DNA of 64,000 nucleotides from Escherichia coli (lineage in GTDB: Bacteria; Pseudomonadota; Gammaproteobacteria; Enterobacterales; Enterobacteriaceae). Made by a program: the position numbers and the translations under genes. Shown one piece after another: positions 1 to 7,747 of the stretch. The notes below the pieces were generated by a model. The model was not told the DNA's origin and searched no databases. It saw nothing but the letters and a program-made list of their open reading frames with translations. The stretch lies in assembly GCF_011881725.1 (NCBI RefSeq), contig NZ_JAATUR010000009.1, positions 1 through 64,000 of the forward strand. The letters run 5' to 3'. Position 1 is the stretch's first letter, and every line of letters begins with the position of its first letter.

Positions 1-19
1 TTATATATACAGTAGTATG
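1..19 (-). promoter_or_regulatory. Partial LexA (SOS) operator of umuDC
   Basis: Read on the minus strand the first bases give CTACTGTATATATAA, the start of the umuDC SOS box as known from K-12 (CTG-N10-CAG class). Only the first half-site and most of the AT spacer are inside the window; the second CAG is cut off. In K-12 umuD lies divergently next to hlyE, which fits the broken hlyE that follows here. The umuD gene itself lies outside the window. Confidence 0.6.
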
Positions 20-249
20 TTCGCACCAACAGATCAATACTGATTCAGGCTATCAATATGTGTCACTGCGTAGGCTGCTGTTTTTTCATTCACTTATCCA
101 GTGCTCACGCAATCTTCTGGCGACGACGTTCATCCAGCAGAAATGAACAATCTCCCCCAGCTAACTATGAATTAGATGAAGTAAAATTCATTAATAGTTG
201 TAAAACAGGAGTTTCATTACAATTTATATATTTAAAGAGGCGAATGATT

Positions 250-1131
250 ATGACTGAAATCGTTGCAGATAAAACGGTAGAGGTGGTTAAAAACGCAATC
301 GAAACTGCAGATGGAGCATTAGATCTTTATAATAAATATCTCGATCAGGTCATCCCCTGGAAGACCTTTGATGAAACCATAAAAGAGTTAAGTCGCTTTA
401 AGCAAGAGTATTCACAGGCAGCCTCTGTTTTAGTCGGCGATATTAAAACCTTACTTATGGATAGCCAGGACAAGTATTTTGAAGCAACCCAAATGGGGTT
501 GGTGTGGTATTGCGACGCAATTACTCAATATATATACTTTATTATTTAATGAATATAATGAGAAGAAAATATCAGCACAAAAATATATTCTCATTAAGGT
601 ATCGGATGACGGTATCAGTAAACTCCGTAAAGCCCAAATTTCTTTACAGGCAAGTTCGCAAAGTTTCAACAATGTTTCCGGGTAATTATTGTCATTAGAT
701 AGTCAATTAACCAATGATTTCTCGGAAGAAAGTAGTTACTTCCAGATGCAAGTAGATAAAATTCGCAAGGAAGTTTATGCCAGTGCGGCAGCAGGTGTAG
801 CCGCGGGACCGTTTGGCTTAATTATTTCTTATTCGATTGCTGCAGGCGTAGTTGAAGGAAAACTCATACCAGAGTTAAAGAAAAAGTTAAAATCAGTTCA
901 AGATTTCTTTACCTCGTTGTAGAATACGATTAAACAATCAAATAAAGATATCGATTCTGCGAAACGGAAATTAACCACTGAAATATCGGCAATTGGCGAG
1001 ATAAAATCGGAAACTGAAGCCATGATATTTTTGTAGACTATGATGATTTAATTCTTTCACAACTAAAAGAAGCTGCAAAACAAATGATTATCATCTACAA
1101 TGAATATCAGCAAAGACATAATAAAAAATAA
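250..1131 (+). pseudogene. hlyE: Broken haemolysin E / cytolysin A (pore-forming toxin)
   Basis: Intact HlyE (ClyA, about 303 aa) is an alpha-helical pore-forming toxin secreted in vesicles. The start (ATG 250, AAAGAGG 10 bases upstream) and the first 80 residues match it closely (MTEIVADKTVEV onward). A 5-base net deletion near 490-505 shifts the frame. The next frame reads to a TAA at 683-685 (a Lys codon in intact hlyE). The following block, containing the hydrophobic tongue AAAGVAAGPFGLIIS, ends at TAG 920-922. A further TAG lies at 1034-1036 next to another frameshift, and the last block ends YNEYQQRHNKK-stop at 1129-1131, shorter than the usual C-terminus. At least four independent lesions mean no functional toxin. 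Homology is certain; a truncated N-terminal peptide might still be made. Confidence 0.95.
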
Positions 1132-1145
1132 CCCAGCTCCAGCAA

Positions 1146-1188
1146 CCAGATATATCCTGCATTACAGAATATATCTGGATAATTTTTT
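1146..1188 (+). terminator. Rho-independent terminator of hlyE
   Basis: The inverted repeat CCAGATATAT (1146-1155) / ATATATCTGG (1169-1178) is followed by TTTTTT at 1183-1188, just downstream of the hlyE remnant. The terminator has survived although the gene has decayed. Confidence 0.8.
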
Positions 1189-1775
1189 ATTGACTATTAC
1201 GCTTTAAAGTTGCGCAGCAAAGGAAAAAATGAGAGTTATCGATGTTGACATTCATAATTATAAATATATCTTTCAACTCTCATGCTTTTCATTAATACCA
1301 AAAAATATATTTTAATATTTAATGCTTCACTGTCCTTATAGTTTGAGCATAAGAGAAGCATATGCGCTGGCCACGATATACATTTTAATGCAAGAAAGAA
1401 ACCTTCCGTCAAATATAGAATGGGCTATTCCTTTACCTAATCCACTGAGAATCTGGGAGTTTTCAGGCACAGCCAGGAAATGGTTGCGGGACGTCAGGCC
1501 TTCCTTTGTTGCGCCTGACAGCCTGCAGCAACAATTTACCGTTGTCTGGGTTAATATCGGTTGAGATGCCACAATCATCTCGGTGGTTTCAGTCCAGCTG
1601 TTTTTTCATGTGAGCCATCTCTGAGTGAAGGGGGGCTCACTTGCTGTATGTCCACTATTGCCGGGTAAGATCAATAAGACATTTATGATGGCATATATAC
1701 CGGTGCAATATTCACCGAAAAACTATTATAGTGGAACTAATTCTGATGTTCTCAGAAGAAAAGATCTGCACACGG
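1189..1775. other. Gap with no recognisable gene (left edge of the RM island)
   Basis: About 590 bases between the hlyE terminator and the nuclease gene. It is AT-rich at the left. Two overlapping frames of 80 codons are open, one on each strand around 1322-1578, but neither has a good ribosome binding site or a recognisable family. A 7-bp inverted repeat GTGAGCC (1610-1616) / GGCTCAC (1634-1640) is present without a T tract. This is probably the junction between ancestral and imported DNA. Confidence 0.4.
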
Positions 1776-1781
1776 TATAAT
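1776..1781 (+). promoter_or_regulatory. Candidate -10 element of the nuclease gene
   Basis: A perfect TATAAT lies 33 bases before the nuclease start codon, followed by AAAGGAG at 1801-1807. No convincing -35 hexamer is present 16-18 bases upstream, so the promoter is weak or depends on an activator. It suggests the nuclease is transcribed separately from the methyltransferases. Confidence 0.35.
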
Positions 1782-1813
1782 GCAGAAAAAAGGAAAGTCT
1801 AAAGGAGAACTTA

Positions 1814-3046
1814 ATGAAACTGATGAACCAGCCCTTTACCGGACAGCTTGGAGACCGTCTGATTGAGTTACTTAATTCGCCAGATTACCACACTTTGAAC
1901 ATTATTGTAGCGTTTGCAAAGAATAGTGGCGTCCTCAGAATCAAAAACGCTCTCGAGAGATTTAGGGAACGAGGGGGAAAAGTAAATGTGTACGTGGGTG
2001 TCGACCTTGGCGGGACGTCCTATGAGGCTCTTACTACTTTGCTTATTAATACTGACTCCTTGCATGTCGTGCACTGTGAAAAAGGTCAGACATTCCATAC
2101 AAAGATTTACCAGTTTTTAGGTGATAATAAAGGACTGATAGTTGTAGGTTCACATAACCTGACCGGTGGTGGTCTGTGGACCAACTTCGAAAATTCAGTG
2201 CATATCCCTATTAATATTAATGAGGTGAGTGAAAATGAGAGAGAAATACTCAGCGAGCTGGATAACTACATCGGGAGATTAATGTCGCTAAATGACTCAT
2301 TGATGCCGATAATGTCACAAGAAAACATCGAAAAACTCCTTCAAAACGGCTATATTTTTAAAGAAGTTGCCGAGCGAGTACGCCTGGCTTCAGCAAAAAA
2401 GGATGGTACGTTAGTACATTTGTTCGGTAATAGTGTCCCTGCCCCTCTTCCCCGTATCGACATGCTGCAGGGAAAAGATAAACCTGCAGCTGCTACCGTG
2501 GCCTCGCAGGAATCTGTCTCTGTTCCCCGAAGCGATGATGGGCAAACAATTTGGTTTGAAACAGGAAGAATGACCGGTGGGTCACGTAACATACTCGATC
2601 TTTCTAAAAAATCCTTGATTGAGCGCGGAGATCCCAGCGGCACACCTTTTGACCTTGGTGATACAAAATTTATGCGCGGTGGCGTTGAGTTTTTTGGTTT
2701 GGATCCGGTAGCTACCGCTCTAAGCAAAAATATCACCCTCAACTTCGAAGGGGTAGACTATTTTAAAAATACTATCCTTTTTCCTGGAGGAGATAACGCA
2801 AATGGCACATGGCGGCTTCAAATCAAAGGAACCAGCGTTTCCGGAAGAAAGATCACTGATGTTTTTAGAGAAAAAGAGGAATCTGAATATCTGGTCAGGA
2901 AGATAATCACCTTTACTAAAATTCAAGATGATTACTTCTTTATGTCTGTGTTCTCGGGATCTGAGCTTCAAAATTTCATAGCAGCGTCTCGCATTTTGGC
3001 TCGAAATGGTTCTACAACAAACGCCAGACAGCTGGGGCTACTCTAA
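1814..3046 (+). CDS. BfiI-like PLD-superfamily restriction endonuclease
   Basis: A 410-aa predicted type II (probably type IIS) restriction endonuclease. The N-terminal half is a phospholipase-D fold: an HxK motif at His95/Lys97 (FHTKIY), then GSHNLTGGG with Asn115, then Glu126 in WTNFEN. The 20- and 11-residue spacings equal those recalled for the BfiI catalytic set H105/K107, N125, E136, a metal-independent nuclease acting through a covalent phosphohistidine. Roughly residues 240-400 form a separate beta-rich domain (NANGTWRLQIKG) that could be the B3/EcoRII-N-type DNA-binding domain found at the BfiI C-terminus; this is inference. Start ATG 1814 has AAAGGAG six bases upstream. Its stop overlaps tail-to-tail with the stop of the facing adenine methyltransferase. 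An NgoFVII-type PLD nuclease is the main alternative description. No disabling lesion is seen. Confidence 0.82.
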   Translation: MKLMNQPFTGQLGDRLIELLNSPDYHTLNIIVAFAKNSGVLRIKNALERFRERGGKVNVYVGVDLGGTSYEALTTLLINTDSLHVVHCEKGQTFHTKIYQFLGDNKGLIVVGSHNLTGGGLWTNFENSVHIPININEVSENEREILSELDNYIGRLMSLNDSLMPIMSQENIEKLLQNGYIFKEVAERVRLASAKKDGTLVHLFGNSVPAPLPRIDMLQGKDKPAAATVASQESVSVPRSDDGQTIWFETGRMTGGSRNILDLSKKSLIERGDPSGTPFDLGDTKFMRGGVEFFGLDPVATALSKNITLNFEGVDYFKNTILFPGGDNANGTWRLQIKGTSVSGRKITDVFREKEESEYLVRKIITFTKIQDDYFFMSVFSGSELQNFIAASRILARNGSTTNARQLGLL

Positions 3047-3879
3047 AATCGACTGAGCCATTCTTCATGTTTCCCTTTCCGGTTTCCACTAATTCCGCCT
3101 TTGGCGCCGCCGAAAGTGAGCAAGATAGCACTGTCATTCAGCGGGGCTCCTTCAGAAATAAACAACGGGGCCCGATTGATTTCGCGAAAGCGGCTTATGA
3201 ACGATGGGATATCGAAACCAAATGCATATCCAGTTGTACTTTGATATGGAGGATCGACATACACCACAGCATCGTCGGGTAAAGGTGAATTCAGGAGTGT
3301 CATTATATCCACATTGAGACAGGTCACTCCTTTCATGCCATTTACGAGGGCTTCAATTCGGCGACGCAGCTCTATTGGAGAGGGTTGCATTGGATTGGCA
3401 GGGCTGCGGCGTATGCTGGTTGCGGTTGGTTCCCAGTAGTCTCGAAAGCAGGCATTCGCCCAGTGTTCTCCTTTGCGCCAAATTTGCTTCCCTCCAAAGG
3501 AGCAAGCCTGAAGCACTGGATAAAGTTCCACTTCATGTTCATCTACCGGGAGTGCTGATAACGCCAACATGTGAGCCTTCATAAAGCGCTTATCATCGGG
3601 CAACCCGGATAAAATTCGATCAAAAGCATCCATATTGAATGTTCCGGAACCAATGGCGAACCAGAATGCCCCCCATGAGCTAATATCAAGCATACAGATA
3701 CGTGATGGCGCAACGCCTCTATTAACTAGCTCAATGGATACTGCGCCAGATCCGCAGCACAGATCGTAGAATCGTGCGTTCGGTCCCGGAGCAGCGTCAA
3801 GCAGAAGATCTACGATCTGAGAAGCTACACGCTGCTTCCCTCCCTGATATGCACAGGGTACTCGCATTCGGCTGCTCAT
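3043..3879 (-). CDS. D12-class N6-adenine DNA methyltransferase (second modification enzyme)
   Basis: A 278-aa S-adenosylmethionine-dependent DNA adenine methyltransferase of the Dam/D12 (alpha) class. The AdoMet-side motif YQGGK is at residues 11-15, motif I DLCCGSG at 39-45 and the catalytic motif IV DPPY at 209-212. Motif order and length are normal for the class, although the target-recognition part differs from Dam. Its ATG overlaps the TGA of the upstream methyltransferase (ATGA), implying translational coupling and one transcript. Its 3' end overlaps the nuclease stop codon by four bases. With two adenine enzymes beside a single nuclease, the simplest reading is that each protects one strand of an asymmetric site. 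It could instead be a solitary enzyme with another specificity. Confidence 0.85.
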   Translation of the reverse strand: MSSRMRVPCAYQGGKQRVASQIVDLLLDAAPGPNARFYDLCCGSGAVSIELVNRGVAPSRICMLDISSWGAFWFAIGSGTFNMDAFDRILSGLPDDKRFMKAHMLALSALPVDEHEVELYPVLQACSFGGKQIWRKGEHWANACFRDYWEPTATSIRRSPANPMQPSPIELRRRIEALVNGMKGVTCLNVDIMTLLNSPLPDDAVVYVDPPYQSTTGYAFGFDIPSFISRFREINRAPLFISEGAPLNDSAILLTFGGAKGGISGNRKGKHEEWLSRF

Positions 3880-5123
3880 GACGATTTCCTGCGAATCAAA
3901 ATTCGTGCATAAACACGTCGACCATTGATGATACCGACACCACCTCGGTCTTCAGAGTGCGGGCGATACCCTACCTCTTTAAGGATCTCAGGAGATACAT
4001 TGGTACGTGCATTGCCATTGGCAAGCATGACAATATCGAACTGGTCCGGACTGTATTTATCGAGAAATGTGATTGGCACCCCCATCAATCCATCATAGTC
4101 AACGGGAATACTTTTGGTGCGTCCAACATCGATAGCATCGTAGTTTTCGTAACGTGGGTATTCGTCTGGCGTATAGCGGCAGGTTAATTCTATAGGCTCA
4201 TGTCGTCTGCTTGTATCCAAGTTAGTGAACCAGCGTACCCCCTTTACACGGATGAAACGTCGTCCACCCTCGTCTATGCCGCAACCAGTGGCATGTAATG
4301 GATAACTATCGGGAACATAAAATTTGCGATCCCCTGAGCGAATAGATTCTCCGTACCAGACTTTATTATTACAAAAAAGAGGGAAGACCTCTTTATATGT
4401 TGCTGCGTTCATGTTCCCAAGGATAATAAAATCTTTTTCGTAACGTACTAGTTGGCTAATGTACTCACGAAATAGGCTGAAAGGGGGATTGGTGACTACT
4501 ATATCTGCTTTCTTAAGCAAAGTTACACATTCATCTGAACGGAAATCACCATCGCCACTCAGGTGTTCGAGAGTGTTACCAGGTATGGCGAACAAGGGCT
4601 CCAGATCTAGCGAACCATCTGGTCTAATCAGAGGCTCATCTGGTACCTCGGTGACTACAGCCTTATAGGCGCCAGTACCCCCTTCTAATGGATATTCTCG
4701 TCCGGCAATTGGCGAGCCTGAGTAGCACGTGGATATCAGCCCCGCGAGTCCGAGGTTGTCGAAATTAAGCACAAAAAACCGGAAAAAAGCTGACTCGAAA
4801 GGATCGTCACAGTTACAGAGTATGGTCTTGCCCTTTAGCTGCTCCTGATGTTTCATTATTTCCCTGGCCACATCCTCGTACTGCGTATAAAATTCGTCCT
4901 TTTTGACGATAAAGGCATGATTAAGTGTAGCATTTCTGGATTTTGAGTGTGATTTGGGGCGTTCTAAATTTATATCAAATGGCATAGTGCCCTCGCGAAC
5001 CACCGCTTTGAGAAATGTATTTATTGCAGCAGACATTCCAATGCCAATTTCATCGAATACTTCGCTGGCACGTCTCTTGACTTCCAGGTCGATGCGTATT
5101 GTCGTAGTAGGTTTCGTCGACAT
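3876..5123 (-). CDS. EcoRI-family adenine methyltransferase with N-terminal RelB/DinJ-like ribbon-helix-helix domain
   Basis: A 415-aa protein in two parts. Residues about 7-52 read as a RelB/DinJ antitoxin-type ribbon-helix-helix: strand TTTIRIDLE, a helix-turn-helix pair, and the diagnostic ending REGTMPFDI. From about residue 63 the protein matches the EcoRI adenine-specific methyltransferase family: KKDEFYTQ at 75-81, CNCDDPFES at 103-111, and catalytic NPPF at 212-215. M.EcoRI-type enzymes usually have about 320-330 residues, so the N-terminal domain explains most of the excess. The start is ATG 5123, served by AGGAGGTG 7 bases upstream; an in-frame GTG at 5132 lies inside that Shine-Dalgarno and is rejected. 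No RelE/YafQ-like toxin gene is adjacent. Likely roles are site modification plus DNA binding by the leader domain, either autoregulation or target docking; the latter is inference. Confidence 0.83.
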   Translation of the reverse strand: MSTKPTTTIRIDLEVKRRASEVFDEIGIGMSAAINTFLKAVVREGTMPFDINLERPKSHSKSRNATLNHAFIVKKDEFYTQYEDVAREIMKHQEQLKGKTILCNCDDPFESAFFRFFVLNFDNLGLAGLISTCYSGSPIAGREYPLEGGTGAYKAVVTEVPDEPLIRPDGSLDLEPLFAIPGNTLEHLSGDGDFRSDECVTLLKKADIVVTNPPFSLFREYISQLVRYEKDFIILGNMNAATYKEVFPLFCNNKVWYGESIRSGDRKFYVPDSYPLHATGCGIDEGGRRFIRVKGVRWFTNLDTSRRHEPIELTCRYTPDEYPRYENYDAIDVGRTKSIPVDYDGLMGVPITFLDKYSPDQFDIVMLANGNARTNVSPEILKEVGYRPHSEDRGGVGIINGRRVYARILIRRKSS

Positions 5124-5140
5124 TTGTATCACCTCCTAGT

Positions 5141-5185
5141 GAAATACAATGTAGCACGTTTTGTTATTAAGTAAAAACGCAACTT
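5141..5185 (-). promoter_or_regulatory. Candidate promoter and operator of the methyltransferase pair
   Basis: On the minus strand TACATT (5153-5148) is a plausible -10 with TTTACT 16 bases upstream. Between and over these lies an inverted repeat CGTTTT (5157-5162) / AAAACG (5174-5179). A dyad inside a promoter directly before a gene whose product begins with a ribbon-helix-helix domain is what an autoregulatory operator would look like. The elements are short and the assignment is tentative. Confidence 0.35.
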
Positions 5186-5511
5186 ATCGTGAAAATGGTG
5201 GCTTTACACTTCCCTTAGTCAATAATGGACTGTGTGGGGATAAAGCAGACCTCTGGATTGAGTTCATTTATTGGCCTTAACCGCTGAGCCCTGCAGGCTC
5301 TGTACGTGGCAGGTATGTCCAGTGTTTACCCGGTCACACCTGCCCCCATCTTGGGTTGGTTCTGTCACTGTGAACTGCCATCAAGATGATTCGGAGCGCG
5401 ATATGCTCATGGCCGCCGCTTTATACCGATGAGTGGGATACTGATCGCTAACCAACCTCGTTTTTTCTTGAGGCTGCCAGAAAATCAATTACGGCTTTTC
5501 TTCACTCAAAA

Positions 5512-6034
5512 AAATTAGACTCAAACACAATAACCGATGAGGAATATTATCGTTTTCTTAATAATGCCCGAATGAGCAGGCATATAAACTCTGAAAGTCA
5601 GCAATAAATGCAGGAATGCGTCACGGCGAAATATATGCATTAGCATGGGAGAATATCGATACATAAAAGACAATTTTGTAGAACATGTTTAATTAATGCC
5701 CTGTCGCCTTCGTTCTCCGTCTGACAAAAAGAAATGCCGACATCAGTGGATGGTATACATCAGGCGCCTTTAGTGCTAGCTGGAATAGCATTCTTAAAAG
5801 AGCAGATATAATTCATTGTAAAGCCTATGAATCAAGCCTCACATTTGCTTACTGGGTATTAAGCACAGGAGTCACCTCAACTTCATTACCACACAAAATG
5901 AACATAACTCTGCTCAGATGGTTTATAACGTCTACGGAAAATGGATGTCAGACATTAATAGCCATCAACTGGCAATGCTGAATGCAATTTTCCGTTCTGA
6001 TACGCCGACATTACCCCATGCACAAAACGAGTAA
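5512..6034 (+). pseudogene. Degenerate lambdoid phage integrase (tyrosine recombinase)
   Basis: Broken pieces in several frames follow the order of a Rac/e14-type integrase. TITDEEYYRFLNNARM (from 5512) ends in TAA. In another frame comes AINAGMRHGEIYALAWENID, the RHGE box carrying the first catalytic Arg. Further on are LTFAYWVLSTGV and, after a shift, NFITTQNEHNSAQMVYNVYGKWM, where the ancestral QMGH reads QNEH and Tyr of VYGKWM would be the nucleophile. It ends ...LPHAQNE-TAA at 6034, only 27 bases before the 3' end of ycgN. Several frameshifts and stops make it non-functional. It marks a former prophage or island edge at ycgN. The stretch 5186-5511 before it shows no gene I can recognise. 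Confidence 0.85.
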
Positions 6035-6060
6035 CCAATAATCGCATCTGTTTCAACTAA

Positions 6061-6522
6061 TCACTGCGCCCAGTCAGGTTTATTTAAAATATGGTCCTGC
6101 CAGTCAATTACTTCCGACTCTTTCACCGCAATATGGCGCACTGAAATGCGTTCGCCATGCATGGCTGCTTTTGAACCGGTAAGAAGCGGATGCCACGCAG
6201 GTAAATCTTTACCTTCCGCCAACAAGCGATAAGCGCAAGTCAACGGCAGCCATTCAAACGTGGGCAGATTTTCCCGAGTTAATTTAATGCAATCGGGTTC
6301 AAACTCGAAGCGTCGTTCGTAGTTCCGACATTGACAGGTTTTAATATTGAGCTGACGGCAGGCGACGTTAGTGAAGTAGATTTCGTCGGTGTCTTCATCC
6401 ATCAGTTTATGCAGACAGCACTGACCACAACCATCACACAACGACTCCCATTCTGCATCGCTCATTTCATCCAGGGTTTTACTTTGCCAGAAAGGTACAT
6501 CGCTCATCAGGTGTTCCACCAT
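6061..6522 (-). CDS. ycgN: YcgN, UPF0260 cysteine-cluster protein
   Basis: A 153-aa conserved protein of the YkgJ-type zinc- or iron-chelating cysteine cluster family; biochemical role unknown. The cysteine set CDGCGQCC (around residues 30-37) plus later Cys residues in CQC and elsewhere is intact. ATG 6522 gives the length usual for E. coli; an in-frame GTG at 6537 would add five residues but sits directly on the AAGG Shine-Dalgarno. It lies downstream of ycgM on the same strand, with a 75-base gap. Its 3' end borders the integrase remnant and seems undamaged. Confidence 0.93.
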   Translation of the reverse strand: MVEHLMSDVPFWQSKTLDEMSDAEWESLCDGCGQCCLHKLMDEDTDEIYFTNVACRQLNIKTCQCRNYERRFEFEPDCIKLTRENLPTFEWLPLTCAYRLLAEGKDLPAWHPLLTGSKAAMHGERISVRHIAVKESEVIDWQDHILNKPDWAQ

Positions 6523-6597
6523 TACGTTAAAACGCACCTTATAACCAGTCTGGCACAGCGATGCAAGTTTTGCCGCCTCTTTCAGGCGGCAAAAGTA

Positions 6598-7257
6598 TTA
6601 CAAAACGCGAGTTGTCAAAGAATGGCCATCAAACGTGACGGTCAGTTCATCACCGCTGTGTAACGGGCCAACGCCATCAGGCGTGCCTGTTAACACAACG
6701 TCACCGGCCTTAAGGGTAAAAAACTTACTCATATAAGCAATCAGTGGAACGATTTTGTGGATCATGTCCGCTGTCGTACCGTGTTGGCGTTGTTCCCCGT
6801 TTACAATTAGACCCAGTGACGTATTTTGTGGATCACCGGTGAACTCTGCCGCAGGAATAAACCCGGAAAGTGGACAAGAGTTATCAAACCCTTTGGCCTT
6901 TTCCCACGGCTGCCCGGCTTTCTTCATTTTTCCCTGAACATCACGTAATGTCAGATCGAGAGCCACACCGTAACCCGCAATAGCCTTGCGCACATGCTCT
7001 TCCGTGGCCTGACGTAGCGTCGCGCCGATCAACACAGCCAGTTCAACTTCATGATGAACCGAGCCAAAATCAGTGGGGATAGCTAAAGGCTGGCGCAGAT
7101 CACACAGTGCCGTCTCAGGTTTAATAAACAACACAGGTTCTTCGGGTACTTCACTCCCCATCTCTTTGATATGTCTGGCGTAGTTACTGCCAACACAGAC
7201 TACCTTACTCACCGGATAATCCAGCAGCGCACCTTGCCAGTTGTGATGTTGATACAT
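6598..7257 (-). CDS. ycgM: YcgM, fumarylacetoacetate hydrolase-family protein
   Basis: A 219-aa cytosolic enzyme of the FAH superfamily, which cleaves or isomerises acyl-pyruvate-type compounds using a divalent metal. The motifs HHEVELAVLIG and DLTLRDVQ and the C-terminal LTGTPDGVGPL are those of the acylpyruvase branch. Length is standard. It is followed by ycgN and preceded by ycgL on the same strand. The physiological substrate is not settled from sequence; oxaloacetate tautomerase or acylpyruvase activity fits known relatives. Confidence 0.93.
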   Translation of the reverse strand: MYQHHNWQGALLDYPVSKVVCVGSNYARHIKEMGSEVPEEPVLFIKPETALCDLRQPLAIPTDFGSVHHEVELAVLIGATLRQATEEHVRKAIAGYGVALDLTLRDVQGKMKKAGQPWEKAKGFDNSCPLSGFIPAAEFTGDPQNTSLGLIVNGEQRQHGTTADMIHKIVPLIAYMSKFFTLKAGDVVLTGTPDGVGPLHSGDELTVTFDGHSLTTRVL

Positions 7258-7328
7258 AACGTTCCTCTCACTTCATCGTGGTTTTTAAAACTCGCTCCAA
7301 CGAATATGATGCCACCGCCGGATATCGG

Positions 7329-7622
7329 TTATTTGTTAGTACTATCTGTATTTTTCGCCATCACAGAAAGATGTTGTTTAAGCAAATCTTCGGGTGGTGG
7401 TGGTAACTGGAGATAATAACCTTGCTCGGCTAATGCCTGTTTAACTTTCTCAATATCGGCATTTACCAGCTTCTTCCTGCCGTCCAATGGCAGAATCATT
7501 GTGAGTTGAGGTTGACCAAACCCTTTCATCAGCTCCTCTGGAACACGCGAAAAATCGTCTTTTTTTTCGACATATAAATAGGTCTGGTCACGTTTGCTAC
7601 TTCGATAGATCACACAAAACAT
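7329..7622 (-). CDS. ycgL: YcgL-domain protein
   Basis: A 97-aa protein that is essentially one YcgL domain, starting [17 protein letters not shown]; function unknown. ATG 7622 starts exactly at the conserved domain. A TTG-initiated extension to 7661 would add 13 residues that differ from the K-12 N-terminus, so I do not favour it. It is divergent from minC, with about 125 bases between the starts that must hold both promoters. Confidence 0.9.
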   Translation of the reverse strand: MFCVIYRSSKRDQTYLYVEKKDDFSRVPEELMKGFGQPQLTMILPLDGRKKLVNADIEKVKQALAEQGYYLQLPPPPEDLLKQHLSVMAKNTDSTNK

Positions 7623-7747
7623 AATTTTACTCTGAATAAATGTGGGGGTGACTTGCCTCAATATAATCCAGACTATAACATGCCTTATAGTCTTCGTAAT
7701 ATCATCGCTCGCTGATGATGGTAATTAGCTAATTGAGTAAGGCCAGG

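Noticed and set aside
58..549. A 163-codon frame starting well upstream of hlyE
   Set aside because: Its second half is simply the hlyE N-terminus; the first 64 codons have no similarity or RBS, and the AAAGAGG before ATG 250 marks the true start.
1322..1578. Opposed 80-codon frames left of the nuclease gene
   Set aside because: No Shine-Dalgarno, no family recognised, and mutual overlap on both strands; kept only as part of an unexplained gap.
3876..5132. A complete RelBE-type toxin-antitoxin module
   Set aside because: Only the RelB/DinJ-like domain is present, fused to a methyltransferase; neither the flanks nor the second gene encodes a RelE/YafQ-like toxin.
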